Below, piece by piece: positions 1 to 12,147 of a stretch of 64,000 bases of DNA. The translations under genes were made by a program, and so were the position numbers. A model generated the notes under the pieces. It saw only the letters and a list, made by a program, of their open reading frames with translations, had not been told where the DNA came from and ran no database searches. Each line of letters opens with the position of its first letter. Position 1 is the stretch's first letter. The stretch spans positions 40,108 through 104,107 of the forward strand of contig JAPEVF010000117.1 of the NCBI GenBank assembly GCA_029747585.1, given 5' to 3'. The stretch comes from Pleurotus djamor. Its lineage: Eukaryota > Basidiomycota > Agaricomycetes > Agaricales > Pleurotaceae.

Positions 1-506
1 ACTCGTCTTCGTGTATCTTACGCAGTCTACGTCAACAGCTTCCTTGCGGAACGGTGCATCCAGTTCTACCTTTTCCTCCGTTTCACACCATGGAGTGTAC
101 TCAGGCTACTGTTTTGCTACTATTGACTAGGTCCAGCAATTTGACGGCACTGCAGTGTCTGAGAGACGAGACCACAGTGACGAGACCTCAAATCGATAAC
201 TTGTCGCTCTAAGTCCCCCTGTATAGCCACGAGATAAGTACCTGGGCGGTATAGATACGTGTGTTACAGAATCCAATGCGATGATCCCTGGCAGGTATTC
301 GTCGCGAGAGACTAAAATGGGAGTGGTCCATCTGAGGGGAAACACTTCATCGCAAGGTGAATAAGGGTAGGTGGATTAAATACACGCATTACATACATAT
401 GTGGATGGGTAAATCAAAGCGTCGTCTAGAGTCCATGAATCCATCCATCGTCTACAATCAGTCGCGAAGCCACCACAGGGAATGTCCTGCAGAAACAGAC
501 ATTACA
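1..506. other. Region downstream of ATG13, no gene recognised
   Basis: This stretch lies 3' of the ATG13 stop codon. It holds only short open frames on both strands (for example 127-345 minus, which opens with GTG) that resemble no family I know and show no splice signals. Probably 3' UTR plus intergenic sequence cut by the window edge. Confidence 0.4.
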
Positions 507-2694
507 TCACCGCGACCTCTTCCCAAACACCTGACTATCCAGCTCAGCCTCCATATCCATCCTGCCAATAACTTCCTCACTACCACTCCCTTGACCCATC
601 TGCCCAAGCCCAAGATGAGGGGGTAACGTCGCGCCTCCCCGACCCAAGCCTATCCCCANTACTACTCCCGCTCCCACCGCTCCCAGTTAACCCAGCAACC
701 TCGCTCGAGCTCCCNAGAATCGCCACCGCCGCCCGTAGCGTATTGATCTCTCAACCGGCCAAGGAAAGGTGACGGTCTGCGTTCTGCTCGTGGGGGAGGT
801 AATGGTCGATTTGACGTCGACGCTGTAGATATCTCCTCTTCTTCCGCAACGACATCGTCTGTGGTACCCGAAGCTTCAGGACTACCACTGAACAGAGCAC
901 CCAATCCACCAGCACCTCCAGCGCCAACGGTCGGTCGTTGTTGCCAATACTCCCTCCCTCTACCCAAGGTCCCGAACTCCCTTTCCCTTTCCATGACCCT
1001 CGCACTGGAACTAGATCCAGTGCGTCCAGCAGAGGACATAGATGTATTCGTAGATCGTCTTGTAGCCGTAGCCGTCGTAGGAGAAGATGAGCCGGACCCC
1101 GAGCCACCAGCAGAGGTAGTCGTTGAACCCAATCCCTCCAAGCTCGCAAGGAACGCTTCGTTCATCTTCCTTAACCTCTCATCTATTTCATCGGCGCTGG
1201 TGAGTACCGGAGACGTTCCAGTAGCAAGGAGCAATCCAGGTCGTGGTTCACGTTGTTGTCGTTGAGCAGCTGCAGGTGATGAGGCACGCTGGGCAGTGAC
1301 TGAGGTACTGGAACGACGACCAAGGGGAGAACGGGGCTCGTAGCGTGGACCAACCAGCGGAGGGAGATCGTCCACCAGCGCAGTTTCATCAGCTCCTCTG
1401 CTACCTCCACCACCTGCCAATCCCCCGCCCCTACCAAGACCACTTCCTTCTGCCCNGCCATCGTGAACCTCCTTCATCGACATCAACACTCCTACTCCGA
1501 CTATGGTAACCACCACGACTACTCGAAGCTTCCATCATCATCTTCTCCCTCCCAATCAGCGGTTTCCTCGCATCAATTTCCCGTACGAAATGAGATATGT
1601 CGTCGTGGTCATCGTCTACATCCATGTCACCAGCCATGTGGAACGATGAAGGGCTCTGTTTGTAAAGGTGGTATGAATGAACAAGGATGTAAGAGTATGA
1701 GGTTGAAGAAACGCACCGAAAGCTTCGACCTAGGTTTATCTGAGCCAACACTTCCGGCTCCTCCTGCACCTGCTCCGACAGATCCTACAACACCAACACC
1801 AGTACCAGCACTTCCCCCTCCTGATCCACCACCACCTCCTCCACTTCCGCCACTACCACCAAGCGAAGACGTATATCGATGACTAAAAGAGCTTGAATAG
1901 CGTTTCCTCGATGGAACAGGTACAGGGGCAGGACCAGCTCCTCCAGCCGATATGCTGGAAGGAAACGCCAATGCATTCGTCGTCGTATTGGTGTTCAAGG
2001 TGGGAGGCGACGGTCGTGTAGCCAACCCAGAGCTCGTCAAACTTGCCCCAGCACCAACTCCACCAACCGACCCAACGCCGCTATACCCAGCTAATGACCC
2101 AGCCTTGAACGGTTTAACGCTGATAGGACTGATACTCGTTCCAGATCGTGTAGGCGTAGGTGGTGTCGGAGCTGTGGATGAGGATGGTGAAAGCGGATTG
2201 CCATGGAGGGATCCTGGAAGTCCCAGTCCGAGACTGGAAGGCGATCCACCTCCTCCAGTTGTGGATGCGGTAGATTCGGTCCGTAATCTTGATAGAGGTC
2301 GACTGATCCCAGTTCCTGTCCCAACCATTCCCAGCCCTCCTGCGCCTGAACCAGGTGAGCTCGACATTCTTGGGAAATCGCGTAACGGTTGAAGGGGTGA
2401 TGTTCCTACCATCGCAGGTGATGTCGTATACGAGCCTGGGTTCGATACCGTCCTTCCGTGACCATGTAGGGGTGAGGATGAAGAAGAGGATGATGGGTTA
2501 CCGACACCGAGTGGTACAGTACCAGGAAGATTGATCAAGCTCTTGCGAGGGCTCGTGCGTGGGCTGTTCGTTCGTGAGCGATTTCCGCCGAGGAGACCGA
2601 CGCCAGTGAAGCTCCCCGATGAGCCCATCCCTCCCATGCCCCATGCCCACGTTCGAACCCACTCCAGCACCGGCACCTGATCCTGATCCCACAC
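507..2694 (-). CDS. ATG13: Autophagy protein Atg13, C-terminal part only (5' end missing)
   Basis: Atg13 is the regulatory partner of the Atg1 kinase at the start of autophagy. Three motifs identify it. [12 protein letters not shown] block lies upstream of an intron at 1656-1716. The acidic [16 protein letters not shown] block follows it. The C-terminus reads GSEEVIGRM and ends in KRSR at a TGA at 507. The rest is Gly/Ser/Pro-rich disordered sequence, as usual for the Atg13 tail that binds Atg1 and Atg17. The N-terminal HORMA domain is absent: upstream of about 2,700 the strand becomes AROM coding sequence. Three N (near 658, 714 and 1455) behave as extra bases, since skipping each one restores a single open frame. 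Another one-base shift probably occurs near 2,650. Family identity is firm; the gene model is incomplete. Confidence 0.85.
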
Positions 2695-2704
2695 CGCTCA
2701 ACAG

Positions 2705-4768
<2,064 letters not shown>

Positions 4769-5240
4769 CGCCGTCGTGGGCGTCGATGAGAGCGAGGGAA
4801 AGAAGGAGTGATTTGATTTTGAGGGAAATGCGTTGGCGAATACATGGGCTTCATATCAAGATTTTCCAGAGGTAAAGCCGCCGTGGGAACCTCCGGTGAC
4901 CCCGCTCTTACACCCCATTCTCCGAGGCTTGCAATTCCGAGCAGAGCACCACTTCCAGTCCCATTGACCCTTGGAGGTCTCAGACGAGTTGTCGCCGAAG
5001 TAGGTGGGTCAACATCGCCGAATGATGGGGAGATCAAACGTTGGGAGGTGAACAGGTTCAAGGGAGATAGGGGCCTCCTGAGGCTAAACCCCGAAAATTC
5101 TGCAGAGATGTGACGATGGGCTCATACAGAATGAAAGCTCTCGACTCTTCATTGCTGCCACATATAAGTCCAATCCAGAAGGCGCAAGAAAAAAGGGACC
5201 TAAGTACACTAAGGGGCACCGAATCTGATACCTTCACGCT
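4769..5240. other. Region upstream of AROM, no gene recognised
   Basis: Presumed AROM 5' UTR and promoter. Open frames on both strands (4844-5113 plus, 4699-5061 minus) overlap each other and exon 1 of AROM in other frames, and look like shadows. No TATA box is obvious. Confidence 0.35.
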
Positions 5241-5690
5241 GAGAGGACGTTGGATGTAGCCTACCACCGGAGCCGTTGCGCGTCCAATAGAAGTAGAAAC
5301 AGAGGTGTACTAGCGGCAGTAGGAGTGTGAGTTCAAGGGTCGTTGGAAGGCCGGAAGGCTTTGTGGGTTGAATAAGTTGCTCGTCGACTACCGAGAGCTT
5401 CATCCACATCACGCCAAGTTTCGAGGTCCGTAGAACGACAACCGGTAGGACATGTACCGCCAATGCCGAAAACTGAGGTATGATATGCGACTGGCTCTGA
5501 AGCCCAGTCACTTTGAAAATTGAGACGAACATGAAGCAAATTCAAACCACAGACTCAGCTTAGTACACCACTGGCAGGTCGAAGCCGAAGCACGTCCCCC
5601 GACCACAGTACTTCAAAGGGGGACATGTGTCATGTTCAGAAAAGCGGAAGAGACGACGTCTGAAGTGTGGTAGTATGGAGCAAGACCAAA
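5241..5690 (-). repeat. Decayed repeat copy A (inverted partner of 6565-7025)
   Basis: Read on the minus strand, this segment aligns along its length with the plus strand of 6565-7025. Shared blocks include a GACGTCGTCTCTTCCGCTTT-type start (T in place of C at one site in the partner), ATGTCCCCCTT, CGAAACTTGGC, and GGACGCGCAACGGCTCCGGT against GGATGCGCAACGACTCCGCT. Copy A has several stop codons in the frame where the two copies look most protein-like, so it is probably non-functional. The family is not recognised: it could be an old gene duplication or a repeat relic. Confidence 0.65.
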
Positions 5691-5930
5691 TTCTTTTGGC
5701 AGAATCCAAGGCTCTCTGTTTTGAAGCTCCAAGGTCGAGCTTGCTTCAAGACCAGTATCCAATCTGACATCTTTGAAGAGGAAGATCATTGATATCCATT
5801 ATCTGAGACGTTCCAGATATGGATTTGCTCCGGGGAGAACTTGGGCGAGAAAGTGGGATGGATTCAAGCAGAGTTGGATCCATACACCCAAAACAACAAC
5901 TACCATCGTGCGTTGCAACAAATGCTTCAG

Positions 5931-6306
5931 CTACGACGTTCCTTCCAGCGAGTATGTGTTCTTCTCGAGCTGTGGTTGGTTTGAGTGAGTTCGGCGTGCA
6001 CAACGTACATGAGGTACATGACTAACCTCCGTTTCGAGGTCGCGTCGAACACGGTACTCCTCGTCGGCTTTGATGACAAGATGGTAATCATCAAGTTCAT
6101 CAATGATAAAGCTTTGTTTTTCGTTCATTGCAAGTAAAATTTGCTTGACGGCCGGGTCACTGAGAACGGCGTGTCAGGTCTGAGGGGTTTGGCCTACATA
6201 GGTACAACCGAGGCACACCATTGCAGAAGGACACCTATTCAAGAGATTCAGTATTTCGTATAAGTTTGCAGAGAGGTTTGTAAGAAGAACCTTTTATGGC
6301 CCTCAT
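5931..6306 (-). CDS. TFB5: TFIIH subunit Tfb5 (TTDA/GTF2H5 homologue)
   Basis: Tfb5 is the smallest TFIIH core subunit. It binds Tfb2/p52 and supports the XPB ATPase in nucleotide excision repair and transcription. Four exons were read on the minus strand: 6306-6291, 6234-6219, 6159-6027 and 5969-5931, giving 67 residues. The protein starts MRAIKGVLLQCDPAVKQI, continues FIIDELDDYHLVIKADEEY and ends LEKNTYSLEGTS, which is the family pattern and length. Exons 1 and 2 are only 16 bp each and their frame is recovered only with the GT-AG introns at 6235-6290 and 6160-6218. The gene sits between the two inverted repeat copies, and neither reaches its coding exons. Confidence 0.92.
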
Positions 6307-6564
6307 CCTTCTTCACACAGTCGAAGTCGATGATGGTGGCCAAGAGAGAAGAGACGAGCACAGCCACATGGCGTGTCCCTTTCCGATCGGTCATGTTGCG
6401 CTGCATTACTGGCTTTGTACTCTCCGTCTTCAACATTCGAAATCTACGGTACTGGACGCTGTCGTGCCTTCGACCACGTAGTACTACGGTAGCTTTTCCC
6501 GAAGCAAATCCAATCTTGATTCTTCGGGCACCAGGCGCGGACAAAGATTCTGGAACCGGTGGAA

Positions 6565-7025
6565 CTTACCACTACGGACGTCGTTTCTTCCGCTTTTCTG
6601 CACTTGAACTATGTCCCCCTTCAAACGAGCGGTCCATGGATGCCCCGACGAGCCTTGGTTTCAACTTGCCGATGGCTTACTACTACTAGTGGATGTCCAA
6701 ACAGTGAGTCCGTGGTCCTGTGGCTTCCGCATCGTGGTTGTCGCAAAGCATCTTGACTTAAAATTTCAGAGCAAATGGCCAATCGCACGTCATACATAAG
6801 TTTCCGGCATTCGTGGTATAGGCCCTACGGATCGATGTCCTTCTATTGTCCACGAAACTTGGCTTGGAGTAGAAACACACGAGCAACCTAGGATCCAAGC
6901 CACAAGGCTTTCGGCCTTTTGACCCAGGAACCCATCCTCCTACTGTCGCTCGTAGAGCTCCGTTACTGTAATCCTTCTACTGGATGCGCAACGACTCCGC
7001 TGGTAGGCCACATTCAATGTCTAGA
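6565..7025 (+). repeat. Decayed repeat copy B (inverted partner of 5241-5690)
   Basis: This is the plus-strand partner of the copy at 5241-5690. The segment contains a short open frame from the ATG at 6611 (MSPFKRAVHGCPDEPWFQLA) and a possible intron from 6703 to about 6770, but no family motif I can name with confidence. The two copies are perhaps three-quarters identical by eye with many small indels, so the duplication is old. The distal end of copy B abuts the place where the pseudouridine synthase gene loses its similarity. Confidence 0.6.
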
Positions 7026-7251
7026 CGTCTAATCCTCGCTTCTTCAACCTTAGCTACGTCCTTGACGCGCATCCAGCGTTGAAACGTTCAACGCTCACTG
7101 CACCTTTTGTACGCTCGATATACACTTGTTTATTTATATCACCTACGACATATACTGTACAATCTCTGTTTCTCATCCGTCCCTCGGAAGAATAGAACTC
7201 GTATTCCCCATTTNGACANGNTNAGCAATACGCAANAACANNGNAGNTACN

Positions 7252-7871
7252 CTTAGAGTTTGGCGATTTGCTGGAAGCGTCTATCCATCCTCTGCCATCG
7301 GTATAGCAGATACGGGCCTCGACAGTCCCTTCGCGTTCCGGAAACGACGATGGACCTCCTCTGACGATGGCCAGATAAGTTTTGTCTATACTTCGGCTGG
7401 TAAATTGACGAGAAAGTTCCTGGGCCATTGACGTCGTGCGAGCCAGAATGAGCGAACCAGTGGTACCCTGGTATGATGCGTATTAGCCTCATTTTACAAC
7501 TGCTTGTAAGACTTTGCACGAACCTTGTCGAGTCTGTGCACAGGATATGGGACATTTTCAAGTTTCAGGCCGGTTTGGATCTCTACGCGAAGTTGAGCGT
7601 GCTTCTCCCAACACATACAGAGAGTACGCACCTCGGAGAGCAAGGTCAAAATCATTACCTCGACCTTTCCTCTGCTTTTGTTATGAGAACACGACGACCA
7701 AGAAAAGTATGAACTGACCCTTGACCCGTCCTCCAATGCAGGCCGTGCTTGGTACAATTTGTTTCTGGCAAGTTGAGCCTGGCATACGAGTCCCGGTGGT
7801 TTGTTCAAGAATAAAATGCCTTTGTCAACGTAGTGAACACATTTAAAGATGTCGAAAGGTGACCGAGACAT
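7252..7871 (-). CDS. RluA-family pseudouridine synthase, probably mitochondrial, C-terminus lost
   Basis: RluA-type enzymes isomerise uridine to pseudouridine in RNA. The ATG at 7871 gives MSRSPFDIFKCVHYVDKGIL followed by LNKPPGLV. Exons are 7871-7719, 7671-7632, 7582-7524 and 7467 downward, with introns of 47, 49 and 56 bp. The catalytic block PYPVHRLDK carries the essential aspartate and joins across the intron to GTTGSLILAR; KTYLAIVRGG follows. The usual final block with the TGRxHQLR motif is not found. Coding similarity ends at SPNSK just before ten N within 7214-7251, and no downstream frame restores it. A splice donor may also lie in the N run. The gene is divergent from the RTT106-like gene, with only 173 bp between starts. 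Confidence 0.72.
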
Positions 7872-8044
7872 GCAATTTGGCTCGGAAGCGGAAACAAAAG
7901 TCGTGACGCGCCCGTGGGACGCCCAAGCGTGGACGCGACACACCGGCCACGGCTTACACCCTTCTCACCCTCACCACCACCACCACCACCACGCCGTCGC
8001 GCGACTGACGACGACATCTGTTTTCTTGGATTCTTGTAGACGAA
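7872..8044. promoter_or_regulatory. Short bidirectional promoter with a CAC microsatellite
   Basis: Only 173 bp separate the start codons of the divergent pseudouridine synthase and RTT106-like genes, so this segment must hold both promoters. It contains a run of CAC triplets at about 7974-7994. No TATA box is visible. Function is inferred from position only. Confidence 0.5.
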
Positions 8045-9586
8045 ATGGCCCAATCAATACTGGAATCTATCCTTTCTACTTTGCCCCAAGAATTGTCGAC
8101 CAGTGTTCGTGATCTTTGCGCCTCGGAACAGACCAAAGCCACTGTGGAGAACCTCTTACGGTTCACGTTGGGTGCAGAATGTGCGGCTTCTCCAGCACCC
8201 CTTGATTGGTTTGAAAGACAGGCCAGAGCGCGTATTATCTTAGAAGGTATCGTATCACCCTCGAGCAACAAGCGAGTTCGCGACGACGGAGCATCCAATG
8301 ATCGAGACAGTCCGGGCGCGGGCAAGCGTCCTAAGCTCCAGGCTGATGGTGTAGACGCGTCGGCGTCGTCTCCTGTACTTGATCTTGGTAAACCCTTGTT
8401 CATCCTACACTCTGTCTCCACGACATCTCCCGTCCGCAAGAAGGTGGACCTTAAGATATTTACTGCTGCTATATCACTCGTAAATCTTACCACAGGAACT
8501 GTGGAGGCCGAGATCCCGCTGAAACACCTGACTCGCGCGTTCTTGCTGCCAACGAGAGGGAAGACAAAGCCTCACTGGACTATTGTGCTACTCTCCGCAG
8601 ACTCTCCTTCAACCACAAAGTCAGCCTCAAATGATCCTTCGAACCAACAAGTAATATTTGGTATCGACGCTAAATCCACTGCGCCTGTCTCTACAACCAC
8701 GTTTACCCCTGGAGAATCCAAAGAAACGCATTCCAAAGGAACGGAAACTCTGCCTATTCTCCGTCAATTCCTTTCCCATCTTCCCTTTCCCGTTCTCGAG
8801 CCTTCAGTACAGGTGTTCCGTAGCTCAGTTGGTGGCCCCGGCCCCAGTGGTAACGGCGTACCTGGTATCGAGGCCTACCGTGGTGCTAAAGCTGGGTCTC
8901 TCTGGTTCATGAAAGAAGGCATTCTCTGGGGAGAGAGTAAACCCTGCGAGTTTTGGTCCGTCGAAGACCTCATCAATAGAACTGAGGGCCTGCGCATCGT
9001 CGGAGGTACGGGAAAGACTTGCTCAGTGCTTCTAACCCGGCGACCACAACAAAAAGCCGATCAGGAAGGAGATGAACCTGCCGATACTGAAGGAGAGGAA
9101 ACCCAGTTTGGCGTCATCGATGCGAAAGAGCAGGATCCAATGAACGATTGGATCAGGAATCATCGCCACCTCTTCGGTTCAGTCAATGGACAAGCACCTC
9201 CACCCGCTACCAAGTCTCAACAGAAACCCCTCCCGTCTGGAAATATCACCCTTGCCAATGCCCAATTCGATGACGATGAGGATTCCGATTCGTCCTTCAA
9301 TGACGAGGAGTCGGATGACTCTGGTGGCTCAGGATCTGATTCAGGATCTGATGACGAAGAGGCTGAAGGCCATCCATCTGGTGCGCCGAGTGACGCCGTG
9401 GGGGACGACGAAGAAGATGTCGCCATGGAGTCGGAAGAGGAACTCGACCCTGCAAAACATCCACTTCTCAGACAAGGTGCCTTGCCCAAAATGAGCCGCG
9501 CAGCCATGGACATGGCTGTAAAGATGGTCACCGATGATCTGATGGGGGAGCCTGAAGGAGAAGAAGACGAGCTAGATGATGATTAG
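8045..9586 (+). CDS. RTT106: Histone chaperone of the Rtt106 family
   Basis: Rtt106 proteins bind H3-H4, including H3 acetylated at K56, and deliver it during replication-coupled and heterochromatic nucleosome assembly. The 513-residue frame is a single uninterrupted exon, rare in this window. Residues about 130-390 look like the tandem PH-like core, with AYRGAKAGSLWFMKEGILWG and EFWSVEDL in the second PH unit, followed by FGVIDAKEQDPMNDWI. From about residue 405 the protein is strongly acidic with Ser/Asp/Glu runs (DDDEDSDSSFNDEESDD), as expected of a histone chaperone. A basic stretch near residue 80-105 (KRVRDDG, GKRPKLQ) is a plausible nuclear localisation signal. The downstream neighbour, MFS1, is convergent. 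A Pob3-like protein is the main alternative but would be longer. Confidence 0.85.
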   Translation: MAQSILESILSTLPQELSTSVRDLCASEQTKATVENLLRFTLGAECAASPAPLDWFERQARARIILEGIVSPSSNKRVRDDGASNDRDSPGAGKRPKLQADGVDASASSPVLDLGKPLFILHSVSTTSPVRKKVDLKIFTAAISLVNLTTGTVEAEIPLKHLTRAFLLPTRGKTKPHWTIVLLSADSPSTTKSASNDPSNQQVIFGIDAKSTAPVSTTTFTPGESKETHSKGTETLPILRQFLSHLPFPVLEPSVQVFRSSVGGPGPSGNGVPGIEAYRGAKAGSLWFMKEGILWGESKPCEFWSVEDLINRTEGLRIVGGTGKTCSVLLTRRPQQKADQEGDEPADTEGEETQFGVIDAKEQDPMNDWIRNHRHLFGSVNGQAPPPATKSQQKPLPSGNITLANAQFDDDEDSDSSFNDEESDDSGGSGSDSGSDDEEAEGHPSGAPSDAVGDDEEDVAMESEEELDPAKHPLLRQGALPKMSRAAMDMAVKMVTDDLMGEPEGEEDELDDD

Positions 9587-9955
9587 TTTGCCTAGGACTC
9601 GCTGCTCAACTACGCCTTTCACCGTCTATGTATGCTGTTTATTATACCTCACGCATTCACAATGTACTCTAGTATTAGTCTATCGTCTGACACGGAGCCG
9701 AATTATCAGTATGGTGGCAAAGCCCTAGGTTGGGTGGTGACACCACCTCGGATGAACGAGGTATGTATCGAGAGGTGATGTTGACGCTGCCCAGGAGCAT
9801 ATCTTGGTGAAGGTATACCGTGGTATCGTGCCCCTATAGCACATACTTTATCTCTATGCCTCTATCTCTATCTCTAAGTCTATAGTCGTATCTACGTCGA
9901 CATTTTGTGATATGATAGGTATATAAGGAATATCTATGGGTGCATGGATCCAGGA
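9587..9955. other. Convergent 3' intergenic region
   Basis: This lies between the stop codons of the RTT106-like gene and MFS1. It contains low-complexity TCTATCTC repeats near 9850-9890 and nothing that looks coding. Confidence 0.5.
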
Positions 9956-12147
9956 TTACCTCCTGGTCTGGGAACGAACTTCACGGTCTTCAGCCGCTTC
10001 CCTCCATTTCGCGCCCTTCCAAATTACCAGTACAATCAAGGATTCAGTAATTATCATCACGAAGCACCATATCGTATACATCCACCCTGGGGTAGGCCTC
10101 TATCAGTACAGAATATGAGATGAGAGGCTGCGACGGCTTACCATCACCAACAGCGTCCTAAGGATGATATATTCAGTTAGGAGTTGCAAATGAGGAGGCA
10201 AAAAGGATCGGGTGTCTCACTTGTAGTGGTACCGCGATCTCCGTAACTACGAACGCAGAAAATCCGCGAAATGCGCTGTTACAAGCCATCGCGGTGGATG
10301 AACGGCCATTGTTAGCATCAACGATATAGGCTAACGTGCTAGCATAGACGTAGCTGATATTGGGTAGGAATAGCAAGAATGAGCCACAGAGATGATTTCA
10401 ATATATCTACGCACATGGAAAGAAAACCGTTGAGGAAGAGCATGATACACATCGCGGAGATGTGAACATGTTGCCGAGTGACCCAAGCATACCCAACGAT
10501 AGATGGTGGAAGTAGGAGGAGGCCGGAGAACGTGCTCTTCAGACGCATCTAAGATGAGTCATGATGCATGATGAACAGTTCGGTACCAAGATGGGATACA
10601 ACAAACTCACTTCTGGAGAACTTTGTCCTCCATTAGCGTCTTTGAGTTTTCTGAAGGTATAGTCCGAGTAACGACCACCAATGAGACTTCCAGCAAGGCT
10701 ACCTATTCATAGATTGAAGGGATGACGTATGGAGCAAACGAAGAGCAAGGTGCACACCAATGCCAAAAGCTAAGAGGACCAAGCCTATTTTGAAGGCATC
10801 GTAGTGGTATTGGTTACCCAAGGTCCGGGACGTGGTGTACGTGATCAAGAACGAAAACGCGAAGAAAGACCCTGGTGAGCATCAAAAGGTCTGAGTACGC
10901 AAGAATTTAGGTGTAATTCAGGTGCACACCCACCAGAGGCGAGGAGGATGATCAAGTTGTTTATCCTGCGGAGCACAAGGGAGATGGGCCGGATGGGGTT
11001 GATGTCCTTGAAAGTAAGCTTGATATCGGGGAGCTCAGTAGACACATCGGTGTTCCCAGTTTTCTCACCACCAGAGGTGAGGTCCTTTTCTAGTCCATTT
11101 TTGGATACGACGGCAATCTCAGTAACCGACGAAGTGTGACTGCTTATTGCCGTTTTACCACCGCCAGAAACGATTTTTGGATTGCCGTCGCTGGGCGTTT
11201 TGCTCGAGTCGTCGTGGTCCAATTCCCGGAGTTTAGCTCGCAAGATATTTTGATAGGTCAGACTGCGTTCTTTCCTCCAAGTATCCTTGAAGAAGATTAA
11301 GAAAGACAGCCAGCTTATGCCGCAGAAGATAGTCATGAACCAGAAACAAGCACGCCAGGAGAAGCCGACGGTTAGAGCGCCACCAAGGATAGGTCCCAGG
11401 GATGGACCAAGAAGCGGAGCCGTATAGTAGATGCCCATCTTGGTTCCCCGGATCGCAGGGGGGTAGAGGTCCGCTAATGTAGCTGCGCCAATTGATATGA
11501 CAGAAGACGATCTATAAGGAAGGAATTACAAGTTAGGATGGCGCGAAGGACGCCACTGGGAAGGTAAGCTGCTCACCCAGCACCTTGCAGAACGCGGAAC
11601 CCAATCACCAGTCCGATGTTCGAAGCCAAGGCAGTTACAATGCACCCAACGGTAGCCAAACCGACTGAAACGAGATATACGAGCTATAGATGGATTAGAA
11701 TGGAGGTTTTGAATACCCTTAAGCAGACTCAATGGTCACCTTCCTTCCTTTGATTTCACTTATGGCACTCCATATCAAAGGTACAACGCCTTGTGAAAGA
11801 ATAAACAGCGATAACGAAAGACTGATTTGAGAACTGGTCGCAGGAAGTTGTTCTTCCATCTGCTGGATTGCGGCTATGACAGTCCCATAGCTCGGGTCAG
11901 GAGGATGCAAGACACAAAAGAAAGAATCAGGCTTACGATTTTGAATGTTGGCGCCGAGGCCAGCGATCATTGCCGCGGATGAAATGATGAAAAGGACGAC
12001 ATTCTAATAAGAAAACAATTCAGGAAGTAAATCATGTCCGAGGAGTCAAACAGGCTGCGTCACAAGACTCGCCTTCCTTGTAGCCGACCAGGTACGAGGA
12101 TCATCTTCCACAGGAACGCGTTCAATGTCAACTCGCGGGGTCTGCAT
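9956..12147 (-). CDS. MFS transporter 1 (DHA1 family, dityrosine/multidrug-type), intact
   Basis: Predicted 12-TM proton antiporter of the plasma membrane; substrate unknown. Eleven exons (12147-12073, 12003-11937, 11873-11740, 11683-11577, 11511-10934, 10871-10758, 10702-10611, 10548-10415, 10353-10221, 10157-10142, 10086-9956) give 526 residues. Family marks are SLSLFILSQG in TM2, VIGFRVLQGAG in TM4, ADLYPPAIRGTKMGIYYTAP in the TM4-5 region, then LLGPSLGPILGG, and a long hydrophilic loop of about 100 residues with FKDTWRKERSLTYQN before TM7. Intron 1 has a GC donor (AAG|GCGAGT) where the other four copies have GT. Exon 10 is only 16 bp and is kept in all copies. It is one of five paralogues in the window and lies directly downstream of the SSR3-type gene on the same strand. 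Confidence 0.9.

Noticed and set aside
2498..2694. A real AROM-ATG13 fusion protein
   Set aside because: The reading frames do not join cleanly through the Gly-rich junction, and both families lose essential domains there; a break or misassembly is more likely.
6611..6799. Possible BTB-domain start in repeat copy B
   Set aside because: A weak resemblance (DEPWFQLADGLLLLVD) only; the partner copy has stops in that frame and the rest of the domain is not seen.
7970..7996. CAC/histidine-like tract that could be read as a poly-His protein
   Set aside because: It lies in the 173-bp divergent promoter and in no supported exon; it is a simple microsatellite.
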